64,000 bases of DNA from Archangium lansingense (GCF_026626635.1 NZ_JAPNKA010000001.1:4836001-4900000), one strand, 5' to 3'; counted from the stretch's first letter, positions 35,708 through 44,275 are shown. Translations and numbers: made by a program. Notes: a model not told the origin generated them from the letters alone.

Positions 35708-35871
35708 CCGCCTCCAAATCTCCTGAACCGGCCTCGGCCCCCGCGTCGCGGCCTGAGCTCGACGACGCGCCACCCCTGCTCGGGTCCTGGCGCAACATCT
35801 ACCTCCTCGTGCTGGGCAACCTTGCCTTGACCATCGCCCTGTTCTGGGCGCTCACCCGGGCCTATTCGTGA
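35704..35871 (+). CDS. 55-aa single-TM microprotein coupled to the symporter
   Basis: Begins at ATG 35704 inside the PIG-L stop (ATGA) and ends in a TGA that overlaps the GTG of the symporter gene (GTGA). It is therefore bracketed by translational coupling on both sides, the main evidence that it is real. Residues 1-28 are Pro/Ala-rich and acidic (EPASAPASRPELDDAPP). Residues 31-50 form one hydrophobic helix (NIYLLVLGNLALTIALFWAL). It could be a small accessory subunit of the symporter, by analogy with small subunits next to other SSS transporters; no sequence match was recognised. Confidence 0.8.
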   Translation: MTASKSPEPASAPASRPELDDAPPLLGSWRNIYLLVLGNLALTIALFWALTRAYS

Positions 35872-37580
35872 CACTGCTCGACTGGCTGGTCCTCATCGGG
35901 ACGACGGCATTCATCGTGGGGTGGGGGCTCTGGCGCACGCGCGGCGAGAGCAGCACCGCCGAAGGCTTCCTGCGCGGTAGCCAGGATCTGCGCTGGCCCA
36001 CCATCGGCCTGTCGGTCATGGCCACGCAGGCCAGCGCCATCACCTTCCTCTCCGTCCCGGGCCAGGCCTACGAGGACGGGATGCGCTTCGTGCAGTTCTA
36101 CTTCGGCATGCCGATCGCGATGGTGGTCATCAGTGCCGTCTTCATCCCCATCTACTATCGGCTGAATGTCCTCACCGCCTACGAGTATCTGGAGTCTCGC
36201 TTCGATCTGAAGACCCGCCTCCTCGGCGCGTCCCTCTTCCTCATCCAACGCGGGCTGGCTTCCGGCATCACCATCTACGCCCCTTCCATCATCCTCTCGG
36301 CCATCTTCGGCTGGCCGCTCGAGCCGACCATCATCGTGATGGGGGGACTCACCATCCTCTATACGGTGACGGGCGGCTCCAAGGCCGTCAGCCAGACCCA
36401 GAAGCAGCAGATGGTGGTGATGCTCGGAGGCATGGTCGTGGCCGCCATCGTCATCGTCTGGAAGCTGCCCGAGAACGTGACGTTCGGGCGGGCCGTGGAT
36501 GTCGCCGGAGCGCTCGGCCGCATGAACCCGGTCAGCTTCGATCTCAGTTTCCAGGACCGTTACAACATCTGGTCCGGTCTCACCGGCGGGTTCTTCCTGG
36601 CGCTGTCGTACTTCGGCACGGACCAGTCCCAGGTGGGCCGCTACCTGACGGGCCGCTCCATCTCCGAGAGCCGCCTCGGGCTGCTGTTCAACGGCGTCCT
36701 GAAGATCCCGATGCAGTTCCTCATCCTCTTCGTCGGGCTCCTGGTCTTCGTGTTCTACCAGTTCAACGCGCCGCCGCTGCTCTTCAACCAGCCCCTGCGC
36801 GCCAAGGTCCAGGCGACCGCTCAGGCTGGGGAGTTTGCCTCCATCGAGGAGAAGTGGCTTCAGGTGCAGGCCGACAAGCGCGCCGAGACCGAGCGCTACC
36901 TGGCCGCACGCGAGACGGGTGACAGCTCCGCGGAAGCGAGCGCTCGCGAGCGCCTCCAGGCCGCCGCACGGACGGCCGACTCGGTCCGGAAGGAGGCCAA
37001 GGCCGTGGTCGCTCGCGCGCTTCCGGGCATCGAGACCAAGGACTCGGACTACATCTTCATCTCGTTCGTGAAGGACTGGATGCCCAGCGGCCTCGTGGGG
37101 CTGCTCATCACCGTCATCCTGGCAGCGGCCATGAGCTCCATCGCCAGCGAGCTCAACGCCCTGGGCGCGACGACCACGGTCGACTTCTACCGGCGGCTCG
37201 TTCGCCGCGACGCGTCCGATAGCCACGTCCTCGTGGCCTCGAAGCTGTTCACCGTCTTCTGGGGGCTGGTCGCGGTGGCCTTCGCGAGCTTCGCATCGCT
37301 GCTCGACAACCTCATCCAGGCGGTCAACATCCTCGGGTCCGTCTTCTACGGGACCGTGCTGGGCATCTTCCTGGTGGCCTTCTTCTTCAAGCACGTCCGA
37401 GGCCATGCCGTCTTCTTCGCCGCGGTCATCTCGCAGACGACGGTGATTGCCCTCTTCCTGTTCAGTGCGATCGGCTACCTCTGGTTCAACGTGATTGGCT
37501 GTGTGCTGGTGATGGTCCTGGGGCTCGTGCTCCAGGCCGTCATGCCGCGCACTCCACAGGCCCAGCCCTCGCCGGGCTAG
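35868..37580 (+). CDS. Sodium:solute symporter (SSS family)
   Basis: 570 aa from GTG 35868, which overlaps the microprotein stop. Thirteen or so TM helices, with SSS signatures in the N-terminal part (STAEGFLRGSQDLRWPTIGL, SVMATQASAITFLSVPGQAY) and SYFGTDQSQVGRYL in the middle. A soluble, Glu/Ala-rich insert of about 90 residues (about 310-390, EEKWLQVQADKRAETERYL) interrupts the helices. Related symporters are often encoded beside large PIG-L deacetylases, which suggests import of a sugar released or processed outside. Substrate unknown. Confidence 0.92.
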   Translation: MTLLDWLVLIGTTAFIVGWGLWRTRGESSTAEGFLRGSQDLRWPTIGLSVMATQASAITFLSVPGQAYEDGMRFVQFYFGMPIAMVVISAVFIPIYYRLNVLTAYEYLESRFDLKTRLLGASLFLIQRGLASGITIYAPSIILSAIFGWPLEPTIIVMGGLTILYTVTGGSKAVSQTQKQQMVVMLGGMVVAAIVIVWKLPENVTFGRAVDVAGALGRMNPVSFDLSFQDRYNIWSGLTGGFFLALSYFGTDQSQVGRYLTGRSISESRLGLLFNGVLKIPMQFLILFVGLLVFVFYQFNAPPLLFNQPLRAKVQATAQAGEFASIEEKWLQVQADKRAETERYLAARETGDSSAEASARERLQAAARTADSVRKEAKAVVARALPGIETKDSDYIFISFVKDWMPSGLVGLLITVILAAAMSSIASELNALGATTTVDFYRRLVRRDASDSHVLVASKLFTVFWGLVAVAFASFASLLDNLIQAVNILGSVFYGTVLGIFLVAFFFKHVRGHAVFFAAVISQTTVIALFLFSAIGYLWFNVIGCVLVMVLGLVLQAVMPRTPQAQPSPG

Positions 37581-37621
37581 GACGGCCGTCTCGTATCCCA
37601 AGGGCTACTTCGTTCAAGAAG

Positions 37622-37650
37622 TTGCGGGAATGGGGTTTCTGCCTCATAAA
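37622..37650 (+). promoter_or_regulatory. Putative promoter of the lipoprotein gene
   Basis: TTGCGG, 17-bp spacer, CATAAA, about 60 bp upstream of the ATG at 37712, in a locally AT-richer stretch. Confidence 0.45.
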
Positions 37651-37711
37651 TCATTCTTCTGGGATGGCGGGGGGTTCGAGCCCTCCTCCAGAATGAGACG
37701 GAGACTCAACC

Positions 37712-38467
37712 ATGAAGGGTCGTGCACTCGTTCTGGGTTCGGTCGCCTGGCTGATGGTGCTGGCCGGAGCCTGCGGGCCGGACACGCTGGAAGAGCGCGA
37801 TGCGCTGGAGTCCGCGGCCACGGCGGAGAGTGGCTATGACTTCTATCCCGACTCTCACTACATCATCTGCACCTCCGCGAGCAGCTGCCCCTGGGCCGGT
37901 GAGAACTTCGAGGCCTATGCAGAGGGTTCGCTCGTCGGGTGCGCGAGCGACTCGTCCCAGCGGGCCCATTTCGAGGTGACGTCCGGGTGCCTCTCCGCGA
38001 ACCAGGCGGGCACCTCCCATCGCGGGTGGACGACCACGCACCACTTCCGGGCGCTCTCGCGGAAGTACGTCGACGGCAAGAAGGTCGGCTGGAAGACCGC
38101 GGCTCCGAGCTACCGCGCTCTCATCGACAACTGGCACGCGGGCGCGCCCGAGTGGGCAGGGCTGCATGTCTTCGCCCGCTACCAGACCGAGGACGATTTG
38201 TACGTGGCGTCCTACCGGAAGGACGGGTTGATCACGATCAAGAAGAAGCTGGGCGGTGTCTACACCACGCTCGCGCAGAAGGATCTCAGCACTCCAGCCA
38301 CCGGGACCTGGCACACCGTCAAGTTCTCGGTGAGCGGCGATACGTTGCAGTTCTTCGTCAACGGAGTGCTCCAGCTCACGGCTCGTGACACCAGTCTGAC
38401 CTGGGGCACGGCCGGCATGCGCACCGACTTCATGGACGTGTACCTGGACGACTGGAAGCTCGAGTAG
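37712..38467 (+). CDS. Lipoprotein with LamG/concanavalin-like domain
   Basis: 251 aa. Signal peptide with lipobox (LMVLAGAC, Cys21). The mature part is beta-rich with four cysteines in the N-terminal half (IICTSASSC, LVGC, SGC) and ends in GTWHTVKFSVSGDTLQFFVNG and DVYLDDWKLE, the pattern of laminin-G/concanavalin-like jelly rolls. A carbohydrate- or surface-binding role is likely; no catalytic residues identified. It lies 19 bp upstream of the next gene. Confidence 0.85.
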   Translation: MKGRALVLGSVAWLMVLAGACGPDTLEERDALESAATAESGYDFYPDSHYIICTSASSCPWAGENFEAYAEGSLVGCASDSSQRAHFEVTSGCLSANQAGTSHRGWTTTHHFRALSRKYVDGKKVGWKTAAPSYRALIDNWHAGAPEWAGLHVFARYQTEDDLYVASYRKDGLITIKKKLGGVYTTLAQKDLSTPATGTWHTVKFSVSGDTLQFFVNGVLQLTARDTSLTWGTAGMRTDFMDVYLDDWKLE

Positions 38468-38486
38468 CGCGTAGGCTGCTCTCGAG

Positions 38487-38990
38487 ATGAACCTGCTCGG
38501 TCTAGAGATGCTCCTGGCGGCCGCGCGCTCCGGCTCGCCGCCCCCCACCTGGCTTCTGGTCGCCTTTCCCTTCTTCTTCGTGGGGATGTGGTTGCTCACC
38601 TGCACCCTGTTGGCGTGGATGGCAGGGTTCAAGGCGCTCCTGGAGCGCTACCCGCAGATGGATGAGCCACTAGAGAGGGTGTTCCGGTTCGCCTCGGGGT
38701 CCGTGCGTTGGGTGGACTTCCGCAACGCCCTTTATGTGGGAGTTGGAACCGGAGGGCTTCACCTGGCTCCGAACTGGCTCTTCCGTTCTCCATTTGTCCG
38801 AGGCGTTCCCTGCATCCCCTGGAGCGAGCTCCGCTGCATTCGTGCCCAGGGGGACGGGCTCCTCGACTGGCTCGGCGGCTCCAAATTCGAGGTGCCCGCG
38901 TTGAAGCTGCGCTTCGTGCTCCGAGGAGAGCCGGGGCGTGTCATCGAACACAGGCTTGGGTTGCTGCCCGCGGAGCGTCGCCTACCGTAG
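38487..38990 (+). CDS. Hypothetical membrane-anchored protein, 167 aa
   Basis: One strong hydrophobic segment near the N-terminus (about 20-45, WLLVAFPFFFVGMWLLTCTLL), then a soluble domain with GSVRWVDFRNALYVGVGTGGL, PCIPWSELRCI and LKLRFVLRGEPG. This resembles PH-like domains that follow a membrane helix, but no family was recognised. It follows the lipoprotein gene by 19 bp, so both may be in one transcript. Confidence 0.75.
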   Translation: MNLLGLEMLLAAARSGSPPPTWLLVAFPFFFVGMWLLTCTLLAWMAGFKALLERYPQMDEPLERVFRFASGSVRWVDFRNALYVGVGTGGLHLAPNWLFRSPFVRGVPCIPWSELRCIRAQGDGLLDWLGGSKFEVPALKLRFVLRGEPGRVIEHRLGLLPAERRLP

Positions 38991-39101
38991 CGAATCCGGG
39001 ACGCTCGTCATCGGGACGTTGCCTTCGAAGCAGTCCGGTTATCCGGGGCGAGCGGAGGAATTTCCGCGCGTTAGGATGGCCGGAGCCGAAGGAGGCTTGG
39101 C

Positions 39102-40472
39102 GTGCAGGGATCGCAGAACGTGAATCCTCGGACACTGTCGCGTCTGGAGATGATGCGTGCGGCCGCGGTGGTGGCTGTGGTGTTGGCGGCGTTGGTGGCG
39201 GTGGCGTGGCAGTTCGTCGAGCCAGCTCCGCCGCGCACGGTTGTCATCGCCACTGGCTCCGCGAGCGGGGCGTACCACGCAGCAGCCCGGCATTACGCCG
39301 AGCACTTCGAAGTGTCGGGGCTCGAGCTCGTCGTCCGAGAGACAGCCGGTTCGATTGAGAACTACGCGCTGCTGAACACTCCGGGCTCCGGCGTCGACGT
39401 CGCCATTGTCCAGGGCGGCACGGCTCCCTCCGACAAGGAGAAGCGCAAGGAACTGGTCGCGCTGGCGAGCCTGTACCTGGAGCCGGTATGGGTGTTCTAC
39501 CGGGGTGAGGCCCAGCTCGAACGGATTGGCCAGTTGGCGGGCAGACGCATCGCGGTGGGGGCAGAGGGCAGCGGCGTGCGGGCTCTGTCCCTGGAGATGC
39601 TGGCCGCGGGCGGAGTGGTGGGCGGGCAATCCGGCACCATGCTCGTCGACCTCGGCGGGGATAAGGCCGTGGCGGCGCTGCGGGAGGGCTCGGTTGACGC
39701 GGCCCTCTTCGTCATGGGGCCCACCGCGCCGTTGATCTCCGAGCTGATGCACACGCCCGGAGTGCGGCTGATGAGCTTCGAGCAGGCCCATGCCTATGCC
39801 CGCCGTTTCAGGTACCTGTCACCGGTCACGCTGCACCGGGGCTCACTGGATCTGGTGCGCGATCTGCCAGAGCGGGAGGTGCAACTGGTGGCGCCCGCGG
39901 CAGTGCTGGTGGCGCGCAAGGACGTGCACCCTGCCGTGGTCGCGTTGCTGACCGAGGCGGCGGTTCGGACGCACCGGGGTGGCGATCTGCTCAGCGATCC
40001 TGGGAGGTTTCCGAATGACACGCTCACCGAACTGCCCGTCAACGAGCAGGCGAGGTATTACCTGACGCATGGACCGGACTTTCTGCGGCGCATGCTGCCT
40101 TTCTGGCTCGCGGCGCTCATTCACCGGTTCGTTGTCTTGCTCATTCCACTGTTCGTGGTGCTGGTGCCGCTGCTGCGGCTCACGCCGCCGGTGTACCGCT
40201 GGAGCGTTCGTTCGCGCATCTATCGCTGGTATGCGCGGCTGCGAGTCATTGACGAGCGGCTGCGCGGCGAGCTGGACGTCGAGCAGGTGCGGAAGGATCT
40301 GCTGCTCCTCGATCAGCTCGAGCATGAGATTGGCGGCTTGAAGGTGCCGCTGAGCTACATGGACGAGTTCTATGATCTGCGCTTGCACGTGGGCTACATC
40401 CGCGGCCGGCTGGAGGAACGGCTCACGGTACCGGGTGCGCCCCGCACCGAGGGCGCGTTGAAGCACGGCTGA
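39102..40472 (+). CDS. TAXI-family TRAP-type binding protein with C-terminal membrane helix
   Basis: 456 aa from a GTG preceded by GGAGG. N-terminal helix (about 20-38), then a TAXI-type periplasmic solute-binding domain: TVVIATGSASGAYHAAARHY and VDVAIVQGG are the family's ligand-site phrases. After residue 330 comes another hydrophobic helix (LIHRFVVLLIPLFVVLVPLL) and a charged helical tail. Normal TAXI proteins are freely secreted and serve a TRAP membrane unit; no TRAP permease is nearby. The double-anchored form may be a sensor or a transporter partner encoded elsewhere. Confidence 0.88.
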   Translation: MQGSQNVNPRTLSRLEMMRAAAVVAVVLAALVAVAWQFVEPAPPRTVVIATGSASGAYHAAARHYAEHFEVSGLELVVRETAGSIENYALLNTPGSGVDVAIVQGGTAPSDKEKRKELVALASLYLEPVWVFYRGEAQLERIGQLAGRRIAVGAEGSGVRALSLEMLAAGGVVGGQSGTMLVDLGGDKAVAALREGSVDAALFVMGPTAPLISELMHTPGVRLMSFEQAHAYARRFRYLSPVTLHRGSLDLVRDLPEREVQLVAPAAVLVARKDVHPAVVALLTEAAVRTHRGGDLLSDPGRFPNDTLTELPVNEQARYYLTHGPDFLRRMLPFWLAALIHRFVVLLIPLFVVLVPLLRLTPPVYRWSVRSRIYRWYARLRVIDERLRGELDVEQVRKDLLLLDQLEHEIGGLKVPLSYMDEFYDLRLHVGYIRGRLEERLTVPGAPRTEGALKHG

Positions 40473-40544
40473 GGAGGAGGGGGGGCCTGGGTAGCTCTTC
40501 GGATGGGCGTTGACCCGGTGGAACGCTCATGCAAAAGAGCCACG

Positions 40545-41180
40545 ATGAACACCCCGGCCGCCCAATGGCTCGCGGCATCGAGCCTCAGCCTGCTCCTTCT
40601 ATCTTGTAGTGCCACGGGGTACGTGCCGCCTGGTCCATCAGGCTCCGCGGATTTGTCCCGCTATGTGCTCATCATCCAGGAGGTTCCGGATGGTCAGGTG
40701 TCCCACTCATGGCAGCCCATCAGCGGCTTTGACTTGTCCAAATATCCGTACCTCACGAGCCATGGCCGTCTCGAAGCACCTATCATTCGTGCCTCCTTCA
40801 ATCGCGACTGCGAGGCCGAGCGCGATAGATGCGAAGAAATGTGCAAAGCCAGCCTGAAGGGCCGTCATTGGACGCACGCAAGCGCTGGCTCCAAAGATGC
40901 CATGTGCCGAGAGAGGTGCATGCCAGCATATCAGGATTGTTGCAGGCTCAGGGAGATGGCTGAGGCCGGCAAACTTCGAGTTGGCTTCGCTGTCGTTGGT
41001 AGCGCAATCGACTGGCTGAAGCAGCACAACCGCGAGCTTCTGGTGGGGTCCGTTGTCGTCATCGCGGGGGTCGTCTTCGTCGTTGTCAGCAGTGCGGGAG
41101 GAATCCTGCTGCTTGCGCCAGCCGTCTTGCTGGCCTCATCCAGTGTTTCCTCGAACTCTATCGCGCGGGTGGAACCATGA
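40545..41180 (+). CDS. SitA/SitB-like lipoprotein without a toxin domain
   Basis: 211 aa from ATG 40545. Lipobox LLLLSC (Cys21). Then a Cys-rich middle (CEAERDRCEEMC, CRERCMPAYQDCC), the phrase AIDWLKQHNRELLVGSVVVIAG, and a hydrophobic C-terminus ending in SNSIARVEP. In myxobacterial polymorphic toxins of the SitA/AHH type, a similar N-terminal part is, as I recall, followed by a nuclease domain. Here the protein stops where that would begin. Its stop overlaps the next start (ATGA). Lower G+C than neighbours. Family assignment is from memory. Confidence 0.6.
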   Translation: MNTPAAQWLAASSLSLLLLSCSATGYVPPGPSGSADLSRYVLIIQEVPDGQVSHSWQPISGFDLSKYPYLTSHGRLEAPIIRASFNRDCEAERDRCEEMCKASLKGRHWTHASAGSKDAMCRERCMPAYQDCCRLREMAEAGKLRVGFAVVGSAIDWLKQHNRELLVGSVVVIAGVVFVVVSSAGGILLLAPAVLLASSSVSSNSIARVEP

Positions 41181-42295
41181 CGCGTCTTTCTGATCTTGCG
41201 AATGCGCACCCTGTGATTGGGAGACGTTGGAGTCAGGACCAATCTGAAGAGCAGGCCCGTCTTCTCGGCATGGCAAGAGATGCTCTGGACTTCATCTTCG
41301 CCACCGGCCAACGGTATGGCTTTGAAGACTTTTTCAAGGAGCCTGGCTCTCGCCGCCCACCTCCTCGAGGTGTCAATGTCGGGCTGAGCGCGCTCATGGA
41401 CAGGACGAAGCGCTTCTTCGAGAAGGTTCGCGACGAGCCGGAATCTGATGAGGAAATAGCTCAGAGTCAGGCCATCCTCGATGCGATTCAATATATTGAA
41501 TCAACAGGCCAGCAGGATGAGTTCGCGGTCTTTCAGGAGCACGTCGAGGCCAACGATCCTCCCTTCGTCGTGGCATCGTTTGACACCCGGGTGGATGCGG
41601 AAGCCTGGCTTGCGAGCCATCCCCGTCCACCGGACCCTGCCAACGTGCTCATCGCGAATGCGTACCATGATGTTTTTTATGATCGCGAGACGAACATCCG
41701 CCGTTTGCCATACAATCGTGCACTCAAGTGGTATCTCGAAGAGCTCGTGGAGAAAGAGCAGCCCGTTCCCATTGCCTCTTTTGGGACCTGTGAGGAGGCG
41801 GAGGCATGGTGGAGGGCTCAGTCCGAGCCAGCCAGACGGGCGTGGGTGAGGGTGGGTGAGGAGATTTACCTGGCGGCCTATTTCCCCAACATCAAGCACC
41901 GGGCCCTGTTTCCCCTTTCCCTGGCCAATGGTCATGAGGTGAGGCCTCGGTCTCTCCGGAGTGATAGGGCGGAGGACCACCCCCTCGGCAACCATCACAA
42001 GGCCGCGGCGAACTTCGCGGCGATGGGCACGGCTACGCGACCACCCACGCCACCGCCCTCGACCAGGACTGCGAAGCCGATGCCGTTGCGGAAGCCGATG
42101 AACCACGCGTGCGTGGGCAGGGGAGTACCGCTTCCGAATTCGGCGGTGCCCGTCTTGCCAGCAAGGCCTGCTACGCCCGCTGCCGCCTTGCCCGAGCCCT
42201 CCGTCACGACGGCGCGCATCAGCGCAAGCAGGGGCGTACGGGTACCGGCCGCGAGCGAGGCACGTGGACCGTCCTCGAGCTCCGCCAGGAGGTAG
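41177..42295 (+). CDS. Putative immunity-type protein with two related repeats
   Basis: ATG 41177 overlaps the upstream stop. Two similar segments of about 60 residues: PPFVVASFDTRVDAEAWL...LPYNRAL and QPVPIASFGTCEEAEAWW...HRALFPL. The layout (lipoprotein then small soluble partner) fits a toxin/immunity pair. From about codon 255 (position 41940) the sequence becomes Pro/Arg-rich, and from 41995 it is antisense to the penicillin-binding protein gene. Both other frames stop at 41935-41942, so the family's natural end is probably near there and one indel may have caused the read-through. Lower G+C than neighbours. Confidence 0.6.
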   Translation: MTRLSDLANAHPVIGRRWSQDQSEEQARLLGMARDALDFIFATGQRYGFEDFFKEPGSRRPPPRGVNVGLSALMDRTKRFFEKVRDEPESDEEIAQSQAILDAIQYIESTGQQDEFAVFQEHVEANDPPFVVASFDTRVDAEAWLASHPRPPDPANVLIANAYHDVFYDRETNIRRLPYNRALKWYLEELVEKEQPVPIASFGTCEEAEAWWRAQSEPARRAWVRVGEEIYLAAYFPNIKHRALFPLSLANGHEVRPRSLRSDRAEDHPLGNHHKAAANFAAMGTATRPPTPPPSTRTAKPMPLRKPMNHACVGRGVPLPNSAVPVLPARPATPAAALPEPSVTTARISASRGVRVPAASEARGPSSSSARR

Positions 42296-43863
42296 GGGGC
42301 GCGCCACCTGCCCGACTCGGCCGCCGCGGCCACCGAGGCCATGTGCAACGGCGTCGCCAGCACGCGTCCCTGCCCGATGGCCGCCGCCGCCTTCTCGGTC
42401 TCGTCCCGAGGCGCCGGAAACGAGGCTCCAGGAGAAGGCAGTCCCGGGTAGTACTCCACGTCGAAGCCGAAGCGGCGGGCTGCGGCCCCGAGTGCATCCG
42501 GAGCGAGCCCTGCGGCCAGCAGCACGAAGGCGGTGTTGCACGAGTGGGCAAAGGCCACGCGCAGGCGCGTGTTCCCGAACTCTTCGCCCTCGAAGTTGCG
42601 AAACGATTTGCCGCCCACGGTCGCCACGGCAGGGCACGACGCCGGAGAGTCCGGGCGCATTCCTCCGGTGAGCAGGGCTTCCGCCGTGATGACCTTGAAT
42701 GTCGAGCCGGGCGGGTATCTGCCGGTGAGGGCTCGATTCAAGGGTTGCTCGAGCGGCCGGCTGGCGACGGCCAGGATGGCGCCCGTGCCGGTGTCCACCG
42801 CGACCAGCGCCGCCGGCTGGGTCACGCCTTCGATTGCGGCTTCTGCTGCCGACTGCACTTCCGGGCGCAGCGTGGTGTGTAGCGGCGTGCCGGGTGTTCC
42901 CTCGAAGCGGCCAAGGACGCGCACCTCGCCGGATGGGCGGGTGAGGCGCACCTCGCCAGAAGGGCTTCCCGCGAGCTGCGGCTCATACGCCAGCTCCAGC
43001 CCGGACAGGCCCACGATGTCCCCTGGCTGATAGAGCGGACCCAACTGCGTGAGCAGCTCGGCCGTCACGTCGCCCACCCGGCCCAGGGTGTGCGCGGCGA
43101 AGCCCCCCGCCGGGGTGAGTCGGGCGCTCTTGCGGCGGAAGAAGATGCCTGGAACGGGCGCCAGTGCCGGCCGCACCTGCTGGTAGCGCTCGAGCCGCAC
43201 GTCGATGATGGGGACGAAGTGCTCGGGCGATACGCTTGGCGCGTTCAGCACCTTCTCCAGCCGCGCCGGGTCGACGCCGAGCTGCGCCTGGAGCGCCGAG
43301 GCCACGGCGGCGCGGTTCTGGATGCGCCGGGGCTCGACGCCGATGGTGATGACCTCGCCCTGACGGGTGAGGGGCACGCCGTCTCCATCGAGGATGGCGG
43401 CTCGCTCCAGGCGCGTCCTCGTGCGGGAGAAGCGGTCTCCCTCTCGCGCCTCGGGGTGCAGCACTGCCGGAGTCCAGCGCACCCACCAGCGTCCCTCGCG
43501 GCGCACGAGGTGCAACGCACCGTTCATCTCCCACTCGCCCAGTCCGCGCAGCACGTGGAGGGCTCGGAAGGTGACCACGGCGCTCTCCGCCTCGTGCTCG
43601 ACGCGGCCGAGCTCGAAGCGGGAAGTGACGATGCGCAGGTCGTCGCGGAAGCGCTGGTGTTGTGCTGCGAAGTGGGGGGGCGGCTCGGCCACCATGCGCT
43701 CCATGGTGGCCAGGTCGCCTCCAGCCCACGCCTGCAGGTAGGCCTGGACCGCATCGAGCGGGCCTTCCGCAGGCCGTCCCCGCACGGTGACGCAGGCCGC
43801 CAGAAACAAGGCGGCTGCGACACTGACTCCAACCCTCAACCCTCGCCGTGACACGCGGCGCAC
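41995..43863 (-). CDS. Class B penicillin-binding protein, MecA-like lipoprotein
   Basis: 622 aa. Lipobox LFLAAC (Cys24). Domains: an NTF2-like MecA-N domain (about 35-145), a PBP dimerisation domain, and a transpeptidase domain with PPGSTFK (Ser387, Lys390), HSCN (SxN) and KTGTAEFG. Cross-links peptidoglycan. The MecA-N head is typical of PBP2a-type, low-affinity enzymes, but beta-lactam resistance is not shown by sequence. Its last 100 codons are overlapped antisense by the neighbouring immunity-like frame. Confidence 0.92.
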   Translation of the reverse strand: MRRVSRRGLRVGVSVAAALFLAACVTVRGRPAEGPLDAVQAYLQAWAGGDLATMERMVAEPPPHFAAQHQRFRDDLRIVTSRFELGRVEHEAESAVVTFRALHVLRGLGEWEMNGALHLVRREGRWWVRWTPAVLHPEAREGDRFSRTRTRLERAAILDGDGVPLTRQGEVITIGVEPRRIQNRAAVASALQAQLGVDPARLEKVLNAPSVSPEHFVPIIDVRLERYQQVRPALAPVPGIFFRRKSARLTPAGGFAAHTLGRVGDVTAELLTQLGPLYQPGDIVGLSGLELAYEPQLAGSPSGEVRLTRPSGEVRVLGRFEGTPGTPLHTTLRPEVQSAAEAAIEGVTQPAALVAVDTGTGAILAVASRPLEQPLNRALTGRYPPGSTFKVITAEALLTGGMRPDSPASCPAVATVGGKSFRNFEGEEFGNTRLRVAFAHSCNTAFVLLAAGLAPDALGAAARRFGFDVEYYPGLPSPGASFPAPRDETEKAAAAIGQGRVLATPLHMASVAAAAESGRWRAPYLLAELEDGPRASLAAGTRTPLLALMRAVVTEGSGKAAAGVAGLAGKTGTAEFGSGTPLPTHAWFIGFRNGIGFAVLVEGGGVGGRVAVPIAAKFAAAL

Positions 43864-43911
43864 TGTGCTGCGGGCGGGCGGCGAGTCAAGGAATCCGGCG
43901 CGTAGCGGCGC

Positions 43912-44127
43912 CTACCTTGGGATGGGGATGCATCCCTTGGGGCCCACGACGCACCCCGTGGGGAGAATGCCCTCGACGCCGCCGATGGCATGGCCCAAGT
44001 CGGACTCATTCAACTCGGTCATGGGCTTGCCGGAGGGGCTCTCGGGGAGCGCGGTTCGCTGCTCGGCGGTCAGGGATGCGCGGTACGCCGGGTCCTTCCA
44101 GGCTCTGACAATCGTTTCCTTCTTCAT
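43912..44127 (-). CDS. Mersacidin/lichenicidin-type lanthipeptide precursor (orphan)
   Basis: 71 aa from ATG 44127, preceded by an excellent Shine-Dalgarno (AAGGAGGAG). The leader begins MKKETIVRAWKDPAYRASL, the characteristic start of the class II mersacidin/lichenicidin leader family, and ends in a double-Gly site (LGHAIGG). The remaining core is 21 residues: VEGILPTGCVVGPKGC followed by IPIPR. It has one Thr, no Ser and two Cys, so at most one (methyl)lanthionine ring; the second Cys could be free or in a disulfide. No LanM, protease or transporter gene is in the window. Confidence 0.8.
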   Translation of the reverse strand: MKKETIVRAWKDPAYRASLTAEQRTALPESPSGKPMTELNESDLGHAIGGVEGILPTGCVVGPKGCIPIPR

Positions 44128-44275
44128 GTCATCTCCTCCTTGGGTGGGACTCCGTGGATCCTGCTGAGCCATCACCTCAGGTAGAGAGCCAGAGCGCAGG
44201 GGTGAGGCGGCGGAGCGCGGGAGCCGTCGCAGAGGCGCATGAAGGCCTTGCAGGCAGACACGACGAGCAGGTCGC

